The notes below the pieces were generated by a model, which saw only the letters and a program-made list of their open reading frames with translations, ran no database searches and was not told where the DNA came from. Below are positions 26,201-33,233 of a stretch of 37,744 bases of DNA, one piece after another. Source of the stretch: Solirubrobacterales bacterium (lineage in GTDB: Bacteria; Actinomycetota; Thermoleophilia; Solirubrobacterales; Solirubrobacteraceae). The translations under genes were made by a program, and so were the position numbers. Positions within the stretch are counted from its first letter, which is position 1, and every line of letters begins with the position of its first letter. The stretch covers positions 1 to 37,744 of the forward strand of contig JAOPZJ010000146.1 of assembly GCA_025964155.1 (NCBI GenBank), read 5' to 3'.

Positions 26201-26899
26201 TGCGGGGTCGAGGCGCTCGTGCGGTGGCAGCATCCGCGTCGTGGCCTCCTGGCCCCGGCCGAGTTCATCCCGATCGCGGAGGAGACCGGCATGATCGTGC
26301 CGATCGGCGAATGGGTCCTGCGGGAGGCGTGCCGCCAGGCGGCGGCGTGGGCCCGCACCCGACCTGCGGCGGGCGCGCTGACGATGGCGGTCAACCTCTC
26401 CCCGCGGCAGGTCGCCGAGGCCGACCTGCCCGCGGTCGTCGCGCGCGTGCTGCACGAGACGGGTCTGGACCCCGTGAGCCTGCACCTGGAGATCACCGAG
26501 ACCGTGCTCATGGAGCAGGCCGAGGCGAGCGTCGAAGCGCTCAAGGCGCTGGGCGTGTCCCTCGTCCTGGACGACTTCGGCACCGGCTACTCGTCGCTGG
26601 CGTATGTGCAGCGGTTCCCGATCGACGTGCTGAAGATCGACCGCTCGTTCGTCGCCGACCTGCAGCCGCAGAGCGACGACGAGACGATCGTCGCCGCGAT
26701 CGTGAACATGGCGCGTAGCCTGCGCGTGGACGTCGTCGCCGAGGGCATCGAGACGGCGGAGCAGGCGATGACGCTGTCCGCTCTGGGCTGCCGGCTCGGG
26801 CAAGGGTTCTACTACGCCCGGCCGCTGCCGGCCTCCGCGGTCAGCCGGCTGCTGGACGGCGCGTTGCCGGTCGCCCCGGTCGCCGAGAGCTTCGTGTAG
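23279..26899 (+). CDS. APC-type permease fused to HAMP-GAF-GGDEF-EAL
   Basis: A 1206-residue membrane protein joining a transporter fold to cyclic di-GMP enzymes. Residues of about 18-446 are an APC-superfamily amino acid permease with about 12 helices (GWQGATALAMGGSNQSLFLI, EMRDPVRSLPRAM, GAARTMSQLSDDGLVPRIL, RPYRAPRG). Two more helices (about 464-520) lead to a HAMP-like linker (521-595) and a helical region. A GAF-like domain follows (about 615-755). The GGDEF domain has intact GGDEF (847-851) and an I-site RAGD (838-841). The EAL domain keeps E978 (EAL), N1039, E1071, D1098-D1099, K1119, E1155 and Q1175, so synthesis and breakdown of c-di-GMP are both possible. It probably senses or transports an amino-acid-like ligand and converts this to c-di-GMP levels. 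The start ATG is not firmly supported by a ribosome binding site. Confidence 0.93.
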   Translation: MLVSGASPTTQAPDHPRTIGWQGATALAMGGSNQSLFLIAALVLAQGTAAVPLLIIGLLVSWAALPGWIELVLMWPKRVGGISATCAEAFRPYSPVLANLAGVAYWWGWIPTCGLTAILSASALNHWYLPGVPVQALATGIIAVFLLVNLCGVRWVARLALPLACASALLAFASALIPVFAGEVDWHQAASFHLQTPFDGAFGALTSAMAGLYLIGFAAPAFEAAACHVGEMRDPVRSLPRAMYASASMASLYFLALPVVWLGVLGPSGLEGELMRTLGPTFAPMLGAGAKAAAIWFMVFNMFHGTLQPLAGAARTMSQLSDDGLVPRILGRRNRFDVPWVATTLTACCAIVFLLSGYPLWFLAAANFCYLIGIILPSVAVWLLRRDAPDMERPYRAPRGTIVLGVGAAGVWGVSTIFGFQQFGLPTVISGLVLAYSGSLLYAYRTWTDRRRAGERGVPRSLHLKLTGAMVAVMALDGAGYLLAVSHVPAGQSELMSVLADIFVAVAILTITVGLVLPGMISHATSEVAGAADRLARGPLTDFTLAMEAFSEGRLDAAHASIAIAPVHVRSRDEVGAMAQSFNLMQEEVARAARALDLAREGLRATEDQLERTIAQQAAIARLGQQALEDGDIDGLMDHLVTTVASVLKADVVAVLEHVVDDGMRVRASTGMAWRRRLVPVVEVGACGDAESTEGVPALPELLDDTRALGGVVVPVPTRGTSFGVLCCETLDPRVFSGEETDFLRAVVNVLADVIDRRRAEEGIRHQALHDALTGLPNRALFLDRLRLSLAHGARRESGVAVVFLDIDHFKLVNDSLGHGVGDELLCLFAARLDEQMRAGDTVARFGGDEFVMICDDLPDAEEARRIADRVAEALRAPFSLSGYGDLVVRASIGVATSRIGSDRADADDLVREADAAMYRAKDRGRGRVEEFDERMRESATSRLQVEADLARAVTDDELRLVYQPIVVLDSGQVCGVEALVRWQHPRRGLLAPAEFIPIAEETGMIVPIGEWVLREACRQAAAWARTRPAAGALTMAVNLSPRQVAEADLPAVVARVLHETGLDPVSLHLEITETVLMEQAEASVEALKALGVSLVLDDFGTGYSSLAYVQRFPIDVLKIDRSFVADLQPQSDDETIVAAIVNMARSLRVDVVAEGIETAEQAMTLSALGCRLGQGFYYARPLPASAVSRLLDGALPVAPVAESFV

Positions 26900-27021
26900 A
26901 CGGCGGGCGACACGGGATTCGTCGCGTCGGCGGCCGGGTATGCGGGTGCGCACGATCCGCCGCAGGGTGGGTGAAAAGCAGACCCTATCGACTCATGCGA
27001 AAGGTCAACCGGACCGATACC

Positions 27022-27027
27022 TACACT
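27022..27027 (+). promoter_or_regulatory. Putative -10 box deciding GTG 27034
   Basis: TACACT ends 6 nt before GTG 27034, the same spacing as at 21423, 22081 and 29650. It supports that start over the in-frame GTG 26971 or ATG 26995. Confidence 0.45.
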
Positions 27028-27033
27028 GTCACC

Positions 27034-27465
27034 GTGGTCCTGCTTCCCAACCACATCGAGACGTACCCCGACCGCGACGGCCTGCCGACGGTCGCGATCA
27101 CGTTCGATCTCACCCCCGTGGAGGTCGACGCGACGCTCCACGCCCTGCGCATCGTGCGTGAGGCGCGCTTCGCCCTGGCGCAGATCTCCACCGACGACGC
27201 GCTCGCGCTCCGTGAGCTGACGGCGCTCGTCGACGTGCTCGCCGACCTGTCCGGCGGTGAGGGCGTGGGCCGCATCCAGACCGCGGTGGCCCGGCTCGGC
27301 GTCCTGCGCGACGGCCTCGCGGAGTTCGTGGCCGCCGAGCACCTGGAGCGCGAGGGCGATGCCGCGGCCCGCCCGGTCGTGTTCGACGTCCTGGAGTCGA
27401 TCGAGGACATCCACACCCGCGCCGTGCGCGCCGCGCTCGACAGCGCGCTTTCAGCGGAACGTTGA
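27034..27465 (+). CDS. Hypothetical protein, mostly helical
   Basis: A 143-residue soluble protein from GTG 27034; I recognise no family. The N-terminal third is strand-like (VVLLPNHIETYPDRDGLPTVAITFDLTPVE has alternating hydrophobics, given here only to mark the region: VVLLPNHIE, PTVAITFDLTP). The remainder is rich in Ala, Leu, Glu and Arg and looks helical (TLHALRIVREARFALAQIS, RELTALVDVLADLSGG). No signal peptide, Cys pair or membrane segment is present. In-frame starts at 26971 and 26995 exist but lie upstream of the promoter-like box. It is convergent with pyruvate kinase across a strong shared hairpin. Confidence 0.65.
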   Translation: MVLLPNHIETYPDRDGLPTVAITFDLTPVEVDATLHALRIVREARFALAQISTDDALALRELTALVDVLADLSGGEGVGRIQTAVARLGVLRDGLAEFVAAEHLEREGDAAARPVVFDVLESIEDIHTRAVRAALDSALSAER

Positions 27466-27473
27466 CGCCCCGG

Positions 27474-27499
27474 CGTCGATGGCCCCGGGGCCGTCGACG
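27474..27499. terminator. Bidirectional terminator hairpin
   Basis: A 26-bp near-perfect palindrome centred at 27486/27487 (13-bp arms, one G-T type mismatch) between two convergent stops at 27465 and 27516. It would end transcription from both sides. Confidence 0.65.
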
Positions 27500-27515
27500 T
27501 GACCGACAGGGCCTC

Positions 27516-28949
27516 CTACGGGCCTTTCGGCGGGATCTCCCGCAGCATGATGAGGCTCGTCGCCCCGGGGGTCCCCGTCCGGCGCCCGGCGGTCAGCACG
27601 ACGCGCCCGTCGACCGGCACGCCGCCGATGTCCCTGGCCGTTTCGAGCGACTGGTCCACGAGCTCCTCGACGGACTCCGCCAGGCTGGCCGTCACCGGGA
27701 TGACGCCCCACTCGAGGGTCAGCTGCTGCGAGACGATCGGGTCGTGGGTGAGCGCGATGATCGGCTGATCGGGGCGGTACTTCGCGCACGCCCGGGCCCC
27801 GCCGCCGGTGGCGGTCGGGATGACGAGGGCATCGGCGTGCAGCGCCTGGGCGAGCTGCACCGCCGCATGGAGGACCGTCGCCGGCGCCGAGCCCGGCGGG
27901 TGCACCCCGCGGGCGCGCCCGTGGATGACCGGGTACTCCTCGGCCGCGTGCGCGATCATCGCCATGGCCCGGACCGCCTCGACGGGGTACTCGCCGATCC
28001 CCGTCTCCGCCGAGAGCATCACGGCCGAGCTGCCGTCGATGACCGCGTTGGCGACGTCCGCCGCCTCGGCCCGCGTGGGCTCGGCGGCGTGGATCATCGA
28101 CTCGAGCATCTGGGTCGCGGTGATGACGAGCTTCCCCACCTGCGTGGCGCGGTGGATCGTGTCCTTTTGCATCAGCGGCACACGCTCGACGCCGGCCTCC
28201 ACGCCGTAGTCCCCGCGGGCGACCATGATCCCGTCCGACGCGTCGAGGATCTCGTCCAGACGCTCGTAGGCCTCGACCTTCTCGATCTTGGCCACCGTCC
28301 GCGCCCGTGAGCCCAGCGCGACCAGGCGGGCACTCAGGTCCGCCATGTCGGCGGCCGAGCGGACGAACGACAGCGCGACGAAGTCGGCCTCCACCTCCGC
28401 GGCGAGCGCGAGGTCACCCACGTCCTTGTCGGTGATCGCCGGCAGGTTCGGTCGGGCGTAGGTCACGTTGATGCCCTTGCGCGCCGACAGCGGCCCCGCG
28501 CTCAGCGCCACGGCCTGGACACGGTCGGCGCAGATGTCCCGCACGGCGAAGCGCGGAAGGCCGTCCCCGATGACGAGCTCCGAGCGCTCGGTCACGAGCG
28601 CGACGAAGTCCGGGAAGTCCACGACGACGTCGCCGCGCTCGACCGCCGCCCCGGAGCCGACGAACGTGATGAGGTCGCCGCTGCCGACGAGCCGCAGCTC
28701 GGTGTCCGTCGACAGGCGCAGCTTCGGGCCCTGCAGGTCGAAGAGGATCCCGACGGTCCGCCCGGCACGCTCGGCCGCCGCCCGGGCCTCGGCGGTGCGG
28801 TGGCGCTGCTCCTCCTGTGTGCCGTGCGAGCAGTTGATGCGGATGCAGTCAACGCCGGCGGCCAGCAGGCGGTCCAGCATCTCGGGGGACTCGGTGGCCG
28901 GTCCAAGGGTGGCGACGATCTTCGTGCGGCGCGGGGTGCTCACGTTCAC
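27516..28949 (-). CDS. pyk: Pyruvate kinase
   Basis: A 477-residue glycolytic enzyme that converts phosphoenolpyruvate and ADP to pyruvate and ATP. Seen: RRTKIVATLGPAT at the N-terminus, RINCSHGT, the LFDLQGPKLRL metal/substrate loop, catalytic Lys221 in TVAKIEKVEAYERLDEI, and GDYGVE, KDTIHRATQVGKLVITATQML and SSAVMLSAETGIGEYPVE. The C-terminal allosteric domain is complete (TATGGGARACAKYRP). The usual RGDLGVE reads RGDYGVE here. The start is GTG 28949 or GTG 28943; a CACACT box 7 nt before the second would favour it. A shared hairpin lies behind the stop. Confidence 0.97.
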   Translation of the reverse strand: MNVSTPRRTKIVATLGPATESPEMLDRLLAAGVDCIRINCSHGTQEEQRHRTAEARAAAERAGRTVGILFDLQGPKLRLSTDTELRLVGSGDLITFVGSGAAVERGDVVVDFPDFVALVTERSELVIGDGLPRFAVRDICADRVQAVALSAGPLSARKGINVTYARPNLPAITDKDVGDLALAAEVEADFVALSFVRSAADMADLSARLVALGSRARTVAKIEKVEAYERLDEILDASDGIMVARGDYGVEAGVERVPLMQKDTIHRATQVGKLVITATQMLESMIHAAEPTRAEAADVANAVIDGSSAVMLSAETGIGEYPVEAVRAMAMIAHAAEEYPVIHGRARGVHPPGSAPATVLHAAVQLAQALHADALVIPTATGGGARACAKYRPDQPIIALTHDPIVSQQLTLEWGVIPVTASLAESVEELVDQSLETARDIGGVPVDGRVVLTAGRRTGTPGATSLIMLREIPPKGP

Positions 28950-29002
28950 CAGTGTGCCAGCACCGGCCGAGATGGCCAGCCCGCGTTAGACGGCGGTGGG
29001 TT

Positions 29003-29512
29003 TCAGGCGTCCTCGGCCTGCGGGTCGTACGAGAACGGGTCGTACGGCAGGTCCGGATGCTCGCCGGGCCGCGAGAGGTCGTAACTGCGCATCTCACCGC
29101 TGTCCTCGTCGAACGCGACCGCGCGCTGCAGCGCGAAGGGCCGGTCGCCGATGCTGTCGCGCAGCTCGCTCAGCTGAGCGGAGACGTACCCCATAGCGCT
29201 CATCGTGCGAATCCGCGTCGCGAACAGCTCGCGCCCGACGTGCAGCGCGTTGTCTCGCAGCGCCTCGGCGAGGGACGGCGGAAGGTCGGCGATCTCGCCG
29301 ATCTCCTGCCTCGCCCATTGCGCCAGCCTGTGGGTCGTCTGGTCCGCGATCGCCACCCGCGCATAGAAGCCGTAGAAGAGCTCATGCAGCGCATCGGGCC
29401 GCTCGGCCTCGGGCACGCCGTCGACGAAGGCCCGTACGCTGTCGACGAGTGAGGGTGCCGGGGCGGCCGCGTTGCGGTCGCCGCGATCGGACCGGTCGTC
29501 TGGTGTGGACAT
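29003..29512 (-). CDS. Hypothetical protein, helical
   Basis: A 169-residue soluble protein that I do not assign to a family. Between a low-complexity N-terminus (STPDDRSDRGDRNAAAPAP) and a Pro/Asp/Tyr-rich tail (DLPYDPFSYDPQAEDA) lies a clearly helical core of about 95 residues (LHELFYGFYARVAIADQTTH, SLAEALRDNALHVGREL, TMSAMGYVSAQLSELRDSIG). The acidic, Tyr-rich C-terminus could be a partner-binding tail. ATG 29512 is chosen: TTGACC and GAACGT with an 18-nt spacer lie 7 nt upstream, a leaderless layout. GTG 29539 is an alternative. It is divergent from the SDR gene. Confidence 0.7.
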   Translation of the reverse strand: MSTPDDRSDRGDRNAAAPAPSLVDSVRAFVDGVPEAERPDALHELFYGFYARVAIADQTTHRLAQWARQEIGEIADLPPSLAEALRDNALHVGRELFATRIRTMSAMGYVSAQLSELRDSIGDRPFALQRAVAFDEDSGEMRSYDLSRPGEHPDLPYDPFSYDPQAEDA

Positions 29513-29637
29513 GCCATCGACGTTCGCACGCGCCGGCACGTCCGGTCAAGAAGTGCGGGTTCCATACGACCTTCTGGGCATCGGACCCGCTCTCCCTCGC
29601 CCGCTCGTGCGGTGACGACCGGCACGGCGTCGCGGCG

Positions 29638-29643
29638 TACCAT
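29638..29643 (+). promoter_or_regulatory. Putative -10 box, leaderless
   Basis: TACCAT ends 6 nt before ATG 29650; no Shine-Dalgarno is present. Confidence 0.45.
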
Positions 29644-29649
29644 CGCGGG

Positions 29650-30414
29650 ATGGTGAGCATGAGCGATGGCCGCGCGGTGCTCGTGACCGGGGCGTCACGC
29701 GGGATCGGCGCCGCGGTCGCGCACGCGTTCGCCTCGGCCGGGGACCGCGTTGCCGTGCATTACGGCCGGAGCGCGGACCGGGCAGAGGAGGTGGCTGCGT
29801 CGCTGCCGGGCGAGGGCCACGTCGTCGTCGGCGCGGACCTCGCTGACGCAGAGGCGGTGCGCCGCATGGTCGACGCGGCGGCCGATGGGCTCGGCGGCCT
29901 GGACGTGCTGGTCAACAACGCCGGCGTGTTCGAGGCGCACCCGATCACCGAGACGACCTATGAGGAATGGCAGCGCGCGTGGCAGGACACGCTTTCCGTC
30001 AACCTCGTCGGGGCCGCGAACGTGACGTGGTGCGCGGTGCAGCACATGCTGCCCCGCGGCACAGGACGCATCGTCAACGTGTCGTCGCGCGGTGCGTTCC
30101 GCGGCGAGCCGACACATCCCGCCTACGGCGCCAGCAAGGCCGCGATCATCGCCTTCGGCCAGTCTCTTGCGCGCGCACTCGGTCCCCACGGCATCGCCGT
30201 CACGGCGGTCGCGCCGGGCTTCACCGAGACCGACATGGCCGCCGAGGCGCTCGCGGGCGCGGAGGGGGACAGGCGGCGCGCGGAAAGCCCACTCGGACGG
30301 GTCGCCACGCCCGAGGAGGTTGCCGCCGCCGTCCTCTTCCTGGCGTCTGAGGACGCCGCGATGGCCAGCGGCTCCGTGCTGGACATCAACGGCGCGTCGT
30401 ACCTGCGGATGTAG
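29650..30414 (+). CDS. SDR-family oxidoreductase, FabG-like
   Basis: A 254-residue complete classical short-chain dehydrogenase/reductase. Seen: VLVTGASRGIGAAVAHAFA for the nucleotide, HYGRSAD after the second strand (an Arg that often selects NADP), LVNNAGVFE, VNVSSRG with the catalytic Ser, and YGASK with Tyr and Lys. It also has PGFTETDMAAE and the C-terminal GSVLDINGASY. Such proteins reduce 3-oxoacyl groups or oxidise alcohols; the substrate is not evident. ATG 29650 follows a TACCAT box by 6 nt. The end is convergent with a small secreted protein gene. Confidence 0.93.
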   Translation: MVSMSDGRAVLVTGASRGIGAAVAHAFASAGDRVAVHYGRSADRAEEVAASLPGEGHVVVGADLADAEAVRRMVDAAADGLGGLDVLVNNAGVFEAHPITETTYEEWQRAWQDTLSVNLVGAANVTWCAVQHMLPRGTGRIVNVSSRGAFRGEPTHPAYGASKAAIIAFGQSLARALGPHGIAVTAVAPGFTETDMAAEALAGAEGDRRRAESPLGRVATPEEVAAAVLFLASEDAAMASGSVLDINGASYLRM

Positions 30415-30421
30415 CGCCGAT

Positions 30422-30448
30422 CGCCGCCGGTAACCGCCGGCCGCGGCG
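30422..30448. terminator. Hairpin between convergent genes
   Basis: CGCCGC (30422-30427) pairs with GCGGCG (30443-30448) in the 34-bp gap between two convergent stops. The stem is short and there is no T-run. Confidence 0.35.
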
Positions 30449-30811
30449 CTACGGGCCTACTTGCGTGATGGACCCCTCGGACACATTCACCTCCGTGAAC
30501 GGGGAGTTGACGACATTGGTTCCGAGCCCCGGCAACCCGGTGACGATCTGCCCGATGTGAGAGCCGGCGGACGAGACGCCGCCACACGCTTGGGCCGAGG
30601 TGCTGCCGTTGTTCCCGCCCACCGCCGGCCGGTTCGTCCCGATGCAGCCCGCGGAGCCGATCTGGTTGCCGCCGACCATGACGGCGCCCAGCCCCGGGAC
30701 CCCGAAATCGAACGGCGCGATCTGCGCGCTCGCGCCAGAGACCGGAGCGGCGAGGGCCGCTGCGCCCGTCGCGACCACGATCGCCAGAAGCCGTCTGCGG
30801 ATGGACCTCAT
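30449..30811 (-). CDS. Small secreted Gly/Asn-rich protein
   Basis: A 120-residue exported protein. The signal peptide is clear (MRSIRRRLLAIVVATGAAAL, cleavage after SGASA). The mature 90 residues are rich in Gly, Asn, Ser and Val (GLGAVMVGGNQIGSAG, VGGNNGSTSAQACGG, GQIVTGLPGLGTNVVN) and contain two cysteines. The composition recalls chaplin-type or other self-assembling surface proteins of actinobacteria, but the chaplin motifs themselves are absent, so this is no more than a resemblance. A strong ribosome binding site (AAGGAG, 8 nt before ATG 30811) suggests high expression. Confidence 0.75.
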   Translation of the reverse strand: MRSIRRRLLAIVVATGAAALAAPVSGASAQIAPFDFGVPGLGAVMVGGNQIGSAGCIGTNRPAVGGNNGSTSAQACGGVSSAGSHIGQIVTGLPGLGTNVVNSPFTEVNVSEGSITQVGP

Positions 30812-30819
30812 GTTGCATG

Positions 30820-30825
30820 CTCCTT
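30820..30825 (-). promoter_or_regulatory. Strong ribosome binding site
   Basis: AAGGAG on the minus strand, 8 nt before ATG 30811; the best Shine-Dalgarno in the window. Confidence 0.7.
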
Positions 30826-30961
30826 ACCTGCCGGTCATGTCCTGGCGGCGCGCCTGAACGGGTCGCGGCCCACATGCTGACGCGGGCGCTGCGCCCGAGC
30901 GCCCGTCCGAAGGAACCGTTCGGACCTGATCGTCCGGTCCGATCGACCACAACCGTCGCCT

Positions 30962-31282
30962 TCACAGCGCGCCGGCCAGACCGGCGACGATCCAGGCGAA
31001 AGCCCCCACCCCGAGGAGGCGACGGAACCAGTTGACCCCGTCGATGACCTCCTCCCAGGCCCATACGCCGAGGCCGACGATGAAGACCGCGCGGCCGACG
31101 TCGTGTGCGGAGCCACCAGCGACGGCGGCGAGCCCCCACCCCGCGAACGCGAGCAGCAGCGGCGGGTTCGGGAACTGTGCGATGGGGAAGCGGCGCGGCC
31201 AGCCCGACCGGCCGAGCCGCCAAAGCTCGGCGATGCTCGCCGCGCGACTACAGCGACGAGGAGGGTCGCGTCGTTGGTGCAT
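30962..31282 (-). CDS. Small membrane protein of unknown function
   Basis: A 106-residue protein with a basic N-terminus and about three hydrophobic segments: PPLLLAFAGWGLAAVAGG, AVFIVGLGVWAWEEVIDG and LLGVGAFAWIVAGLAGAL. The stretch RSGWPRRFPIAQFPNPPLL before the first helix and GVNWFRRLLG before the last look conserved-like, and Arg residues there suggest orientation signals. I do not know a function. The start is uncertain: ATG 31282 is the only in-frame ATG, with a GGAG about 12 nt upstream. The gene points away from the ABC transporter operon. Confidence 0.6.
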   Translation of the reverse strand: MHQRRDPPRRCSRAASIAELWRLGRSGWPRRFPIAQFPNPPLLLAFAGWGLAAVAGGSAHDVGRAVFIVGLGVWAWEEVIDGVNWFRRLLGVGAFAWIVAGLAGAL

Positions 31283-31401
31283 TTCGTGCTTTGTCTCCGT
31301 ATCTCAAATTGGTCACGGCAGGCCCGACCTGCGACCTGAGAGGGATAGGCGGTGCGACCTCATGCCCAGTCGCCGCCCTGAATGTCCATCCTTGCGGCTC
31401 A

Positions 31402-31430
31402 TTGTGGGCTGGGCGATCGATCCGCATGAT
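31402..31430 (+). promoter_or_regulatory. Promoter of the ABC transporter operon
   Basis: TTGTGG (31402-31407) and CATGAT (31425-31430) with a 17-nt spacer; the -10 box ends 6 nt before ATG 31437, so a leaderless mRNA is likely. Confidence 0.45.
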
Positions 31431-31436
31431 CAGGGC

Positions 31437-32384
31437 ATGATCGAAATCGAGCACATCAGCAAGCGCTACGGAGAGAAGCTCGCCGTCGACGACATCAGCT
31501 TCGTCGTGAAGCCCGGGACGGTCACGGGCTTCCTCGGCCCCAATGGGGCGGGCAAGTCGACGACGATGCGCATGATCGTCGGCCTGGACGCGCCGAGCGC
31601 CGGAACGATCCGCGTCAACGGCGGCGCGTACCGCGACTTCCGGGCGCCGCTGCACGAGGTCGGCGCGATGCTCGAGGCACGGGCGATCCACACCGGGCGC
31701 TCGGCATACAACCACCTGCTGGCGATGGCGCAGACGCACGGCATCGGACGGGCGCGGGTGGAGGAGGTCATCGAGCTCGTGGGACTGAGCAGCGTCGCCC
31801 GCAAGCGCGCCGGCGGCTTCTCGCTGGGGATGGGACAGCGCCTCGGCATCGCCTCGGCGCTGCTGGGAGATCCTCAGACGGTGATCCTGGACGAGCCGGC
31901 CAACGGCCTGGACCCTGAGGGCATCCTGTGGATCCGGACGCTGCTCAAGCAGCTCGCCTCCGAGGGCAGGACGGTCTTCTTGTCGTCGCACCTGATGAGC
32001 GAGATGGCGCAGACCGCCGAGCATCTGGTGATCGTCGGGCGTGGACGCGTGATCGCTGACACGACGGTCGAGGAGGTGGTGTCCCGGGCCTCGGTCGGCG
32101 CGACGGTGCACGTGAGAAGTCCTCACGTCCCGGCGCTGCGCGATGCGCTGGCCGGCGACGGCGTCCGGATCCAGAGCCGCGAACGCGAGACGCTCGAGGT
32201 TCACGGACTCTCAGCCGAGCGCATCGGCGAGCTCGCGGCGCAGCGACAGTTGACCCTGTACGAGCTGACGCCGCAGCGTGCCTCACTGGAGGACGCGTAC
32301 ATGCGGTTGACCGGCGACGCGGTGGAGTACCGGACGACCACCGTCCCCGTGGTGACCGACGAGATCCTGGAGCAGGCAGCATGA
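31437..32384 (+). CDS. ABC transporter ATP-binding protein
   Basis: A 315-residue ATPase of the drug/lantibiotic-exporter type (DrrA/BcrA-like). Walker A is GPNGAGKST, the signature is FSLGMGQRLG, Walker B is VILDEPANGLD, and the switch His is in SSHLMSE. The C-terminal 90 residues form the extra domain common in two-gene exporters. It powers the partner permease encoded directly downstream; the two overlap by 4 nt (ATGA). The transported compound is unknown. A NarL-type kinase/regulator pair follows, the arrangement often seen for exporters induced by antibiotics or envelope stress. Confidence 0.95.
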   Translation: MIEIEHISKRYGEKLAVDDISFVVKPGTVTGFLGPNGAGKSTTMRMIVGLDAPSAGTIRVNGGAYRDFRAPLHEVGAMLEARAIHTGRSAYNHLLAMAQTHGIGRARVEEVIELVGLSSVARKRAGGFSLGMGQRLGIASALLGDPQTVILDEPANGLDPEGILWIRTLLKQLASEGRTVFLSSHLMSEMAQTAEHLVIVGRGRVIADTTVEEVVSRASVGATVHVRSPHVPALRDALAGDGVRIQSRERETLEVHGLSAERIGELAAQRQLTLYELTPQRASLEDAYMRLTGDAVEYRTTTVPVVTDEILEQAA

Positions 32385-33217
32385 GCACGACGACCCTGAC
32401 ATCCCCCGCCGTCGTTCGCGGCCGCGTCACCCGCGGCCGCGTCACCCAGCGCCACGTCGCGCGATCGGAGTGGACCAAGCTGTGGTCGTTGCGCTCGACG
32501 CGCTGGTCGCTGCTGGCAGCCGTCGTGTCGATGATCGGCCTGGGAATCCTCGTCGCCGTCGTCCAGATGAATCGCTGGAGCAGCCTCAGCCCCCACGATC
32601 GGTCCGCCTTCGACGCGATCGACGTCGGCGTCAGTGGCTACCACTTCGCGCAGCTGGCGATCGGTGTGCTCGGCGTGCTGGTGATCAGCGGCGAATACTC
32701 GACCGGCATGATCCGCTCCAGCCTCATGGCCGTGCCCAAGCGGTTGCCGGTGCTGTGGGCCAAGCTGGGCGCGTTCTCCGCCGTGACCTTCGTGCTGATG
32801 CTCGCGGCGGCATCCGTCTCCTTCTTCGCCGTGCAGGCGATCGTGACGTCCCATCAGGTCAATCACAGCCTGGGCGACCCGCATGCCCTGCGCGCGGTCA
32901 TCGGGACCGCCTTGTTCCTGACCGTTCTCGGGGCCCTCGGCGTGGGCCTCGGTGCGCTTATCCGCAACTCGGCGGGCGCCATCGCCGCCTTCGTCGGACT
33001 GCTGTTCGTCCTGCCGGGCGTCACGGCGCTGCTGCCGGCGAGCACCGCCGATGCGATCAGCCCGTACCTGCCGCTGAACGCCGGCAACACCGTGGCGACG
33101 AGCACGTTCGACAACCCCCAACACCTCTCGACGTGGACCGGGTTTGCCGTCTTCTGCGGCTACACCGCCGTGGTCGTCGGCGCCGCCGCCGTGCGGTTGG
33201 CGCGCCGCGACGCGTGA
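32381..33217 (+). CDS. ABC transporter permease (ABC-2 type)
   Basis: A 278-residue membrane partner of the upstream ATPase. About six membrane segments follow a basic N-terminus (SLLAAVVSMIGLGILVAVV, QLAIGVLGVLVISGEYSTG, AVTFVLMLAAASVSFFAV, GTALFLTVLGALGVGLGALI, AAFVGLLFVLPGVTALL and a last one near the C-terminus). The GEYSTGMIRSSL loop is typical of ABC-2 permeases that couple to DrrA-like ATPases. Its ATG overlaps the ATPase stop. Two exact 15-bp tandem copies in its start region (32417-32446) encode a repeated GRVTR, a likely replication-slippage duplication. Confidence 0.92.
   Translation: MSTTTLTSPAVVRGRVTRGRVTQRHVARSEWTKLWSLRSTRWSLLAAVVSMIGLGILVAVVQMNRWSSLSPHDRSAFDAIDVGVSGYHFAQLAIGVLGVLVISGEYSTGMIRSSLMAVPKRLPVLWAKLGAFSAVTFVLMLAAASVSFFAVQAIVTSHQVNHSLGDPHALRAVIGTALFLTVLGALGVGLGALIRNSAGAIAAFVGLLFVLPGVTALLPASTADAISPYLPLNAGNTVATSTFDNPQHLSTWTGFAVFCGYTAVVVGAAAVRLARRDA
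32417..32446 (+). repeat. 15-bp tandem duplication in the permease N-terminus
   Basis: CGCGGCCGCGTCACC occurs twice in a row and keeps the reading frame, adding five residues before the first membrane helix. Confidence 0.8.
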
Positions 33218-33220
33218 GCG

Positions 33221-33226
33221 TACGGT
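33221..33226 (+). promoter_or_regulatory. Putative -10 box before the histidine kinase
   Basis: TACGGT, 7 nt before GTG 33234. If used, the kinase/regulator pair could also be transcribed apart from the ABC genes. Confidence 0.35.
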
Positions 33227-33233
33227 GATGTAG

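Noticed and set aside
25085-26953. 622-codon open frame antisense to the permease-GGDEF-EAL gene
   Set aside because: No recognisable motif; it exists because the sense gene uses G/C in third codon positions.
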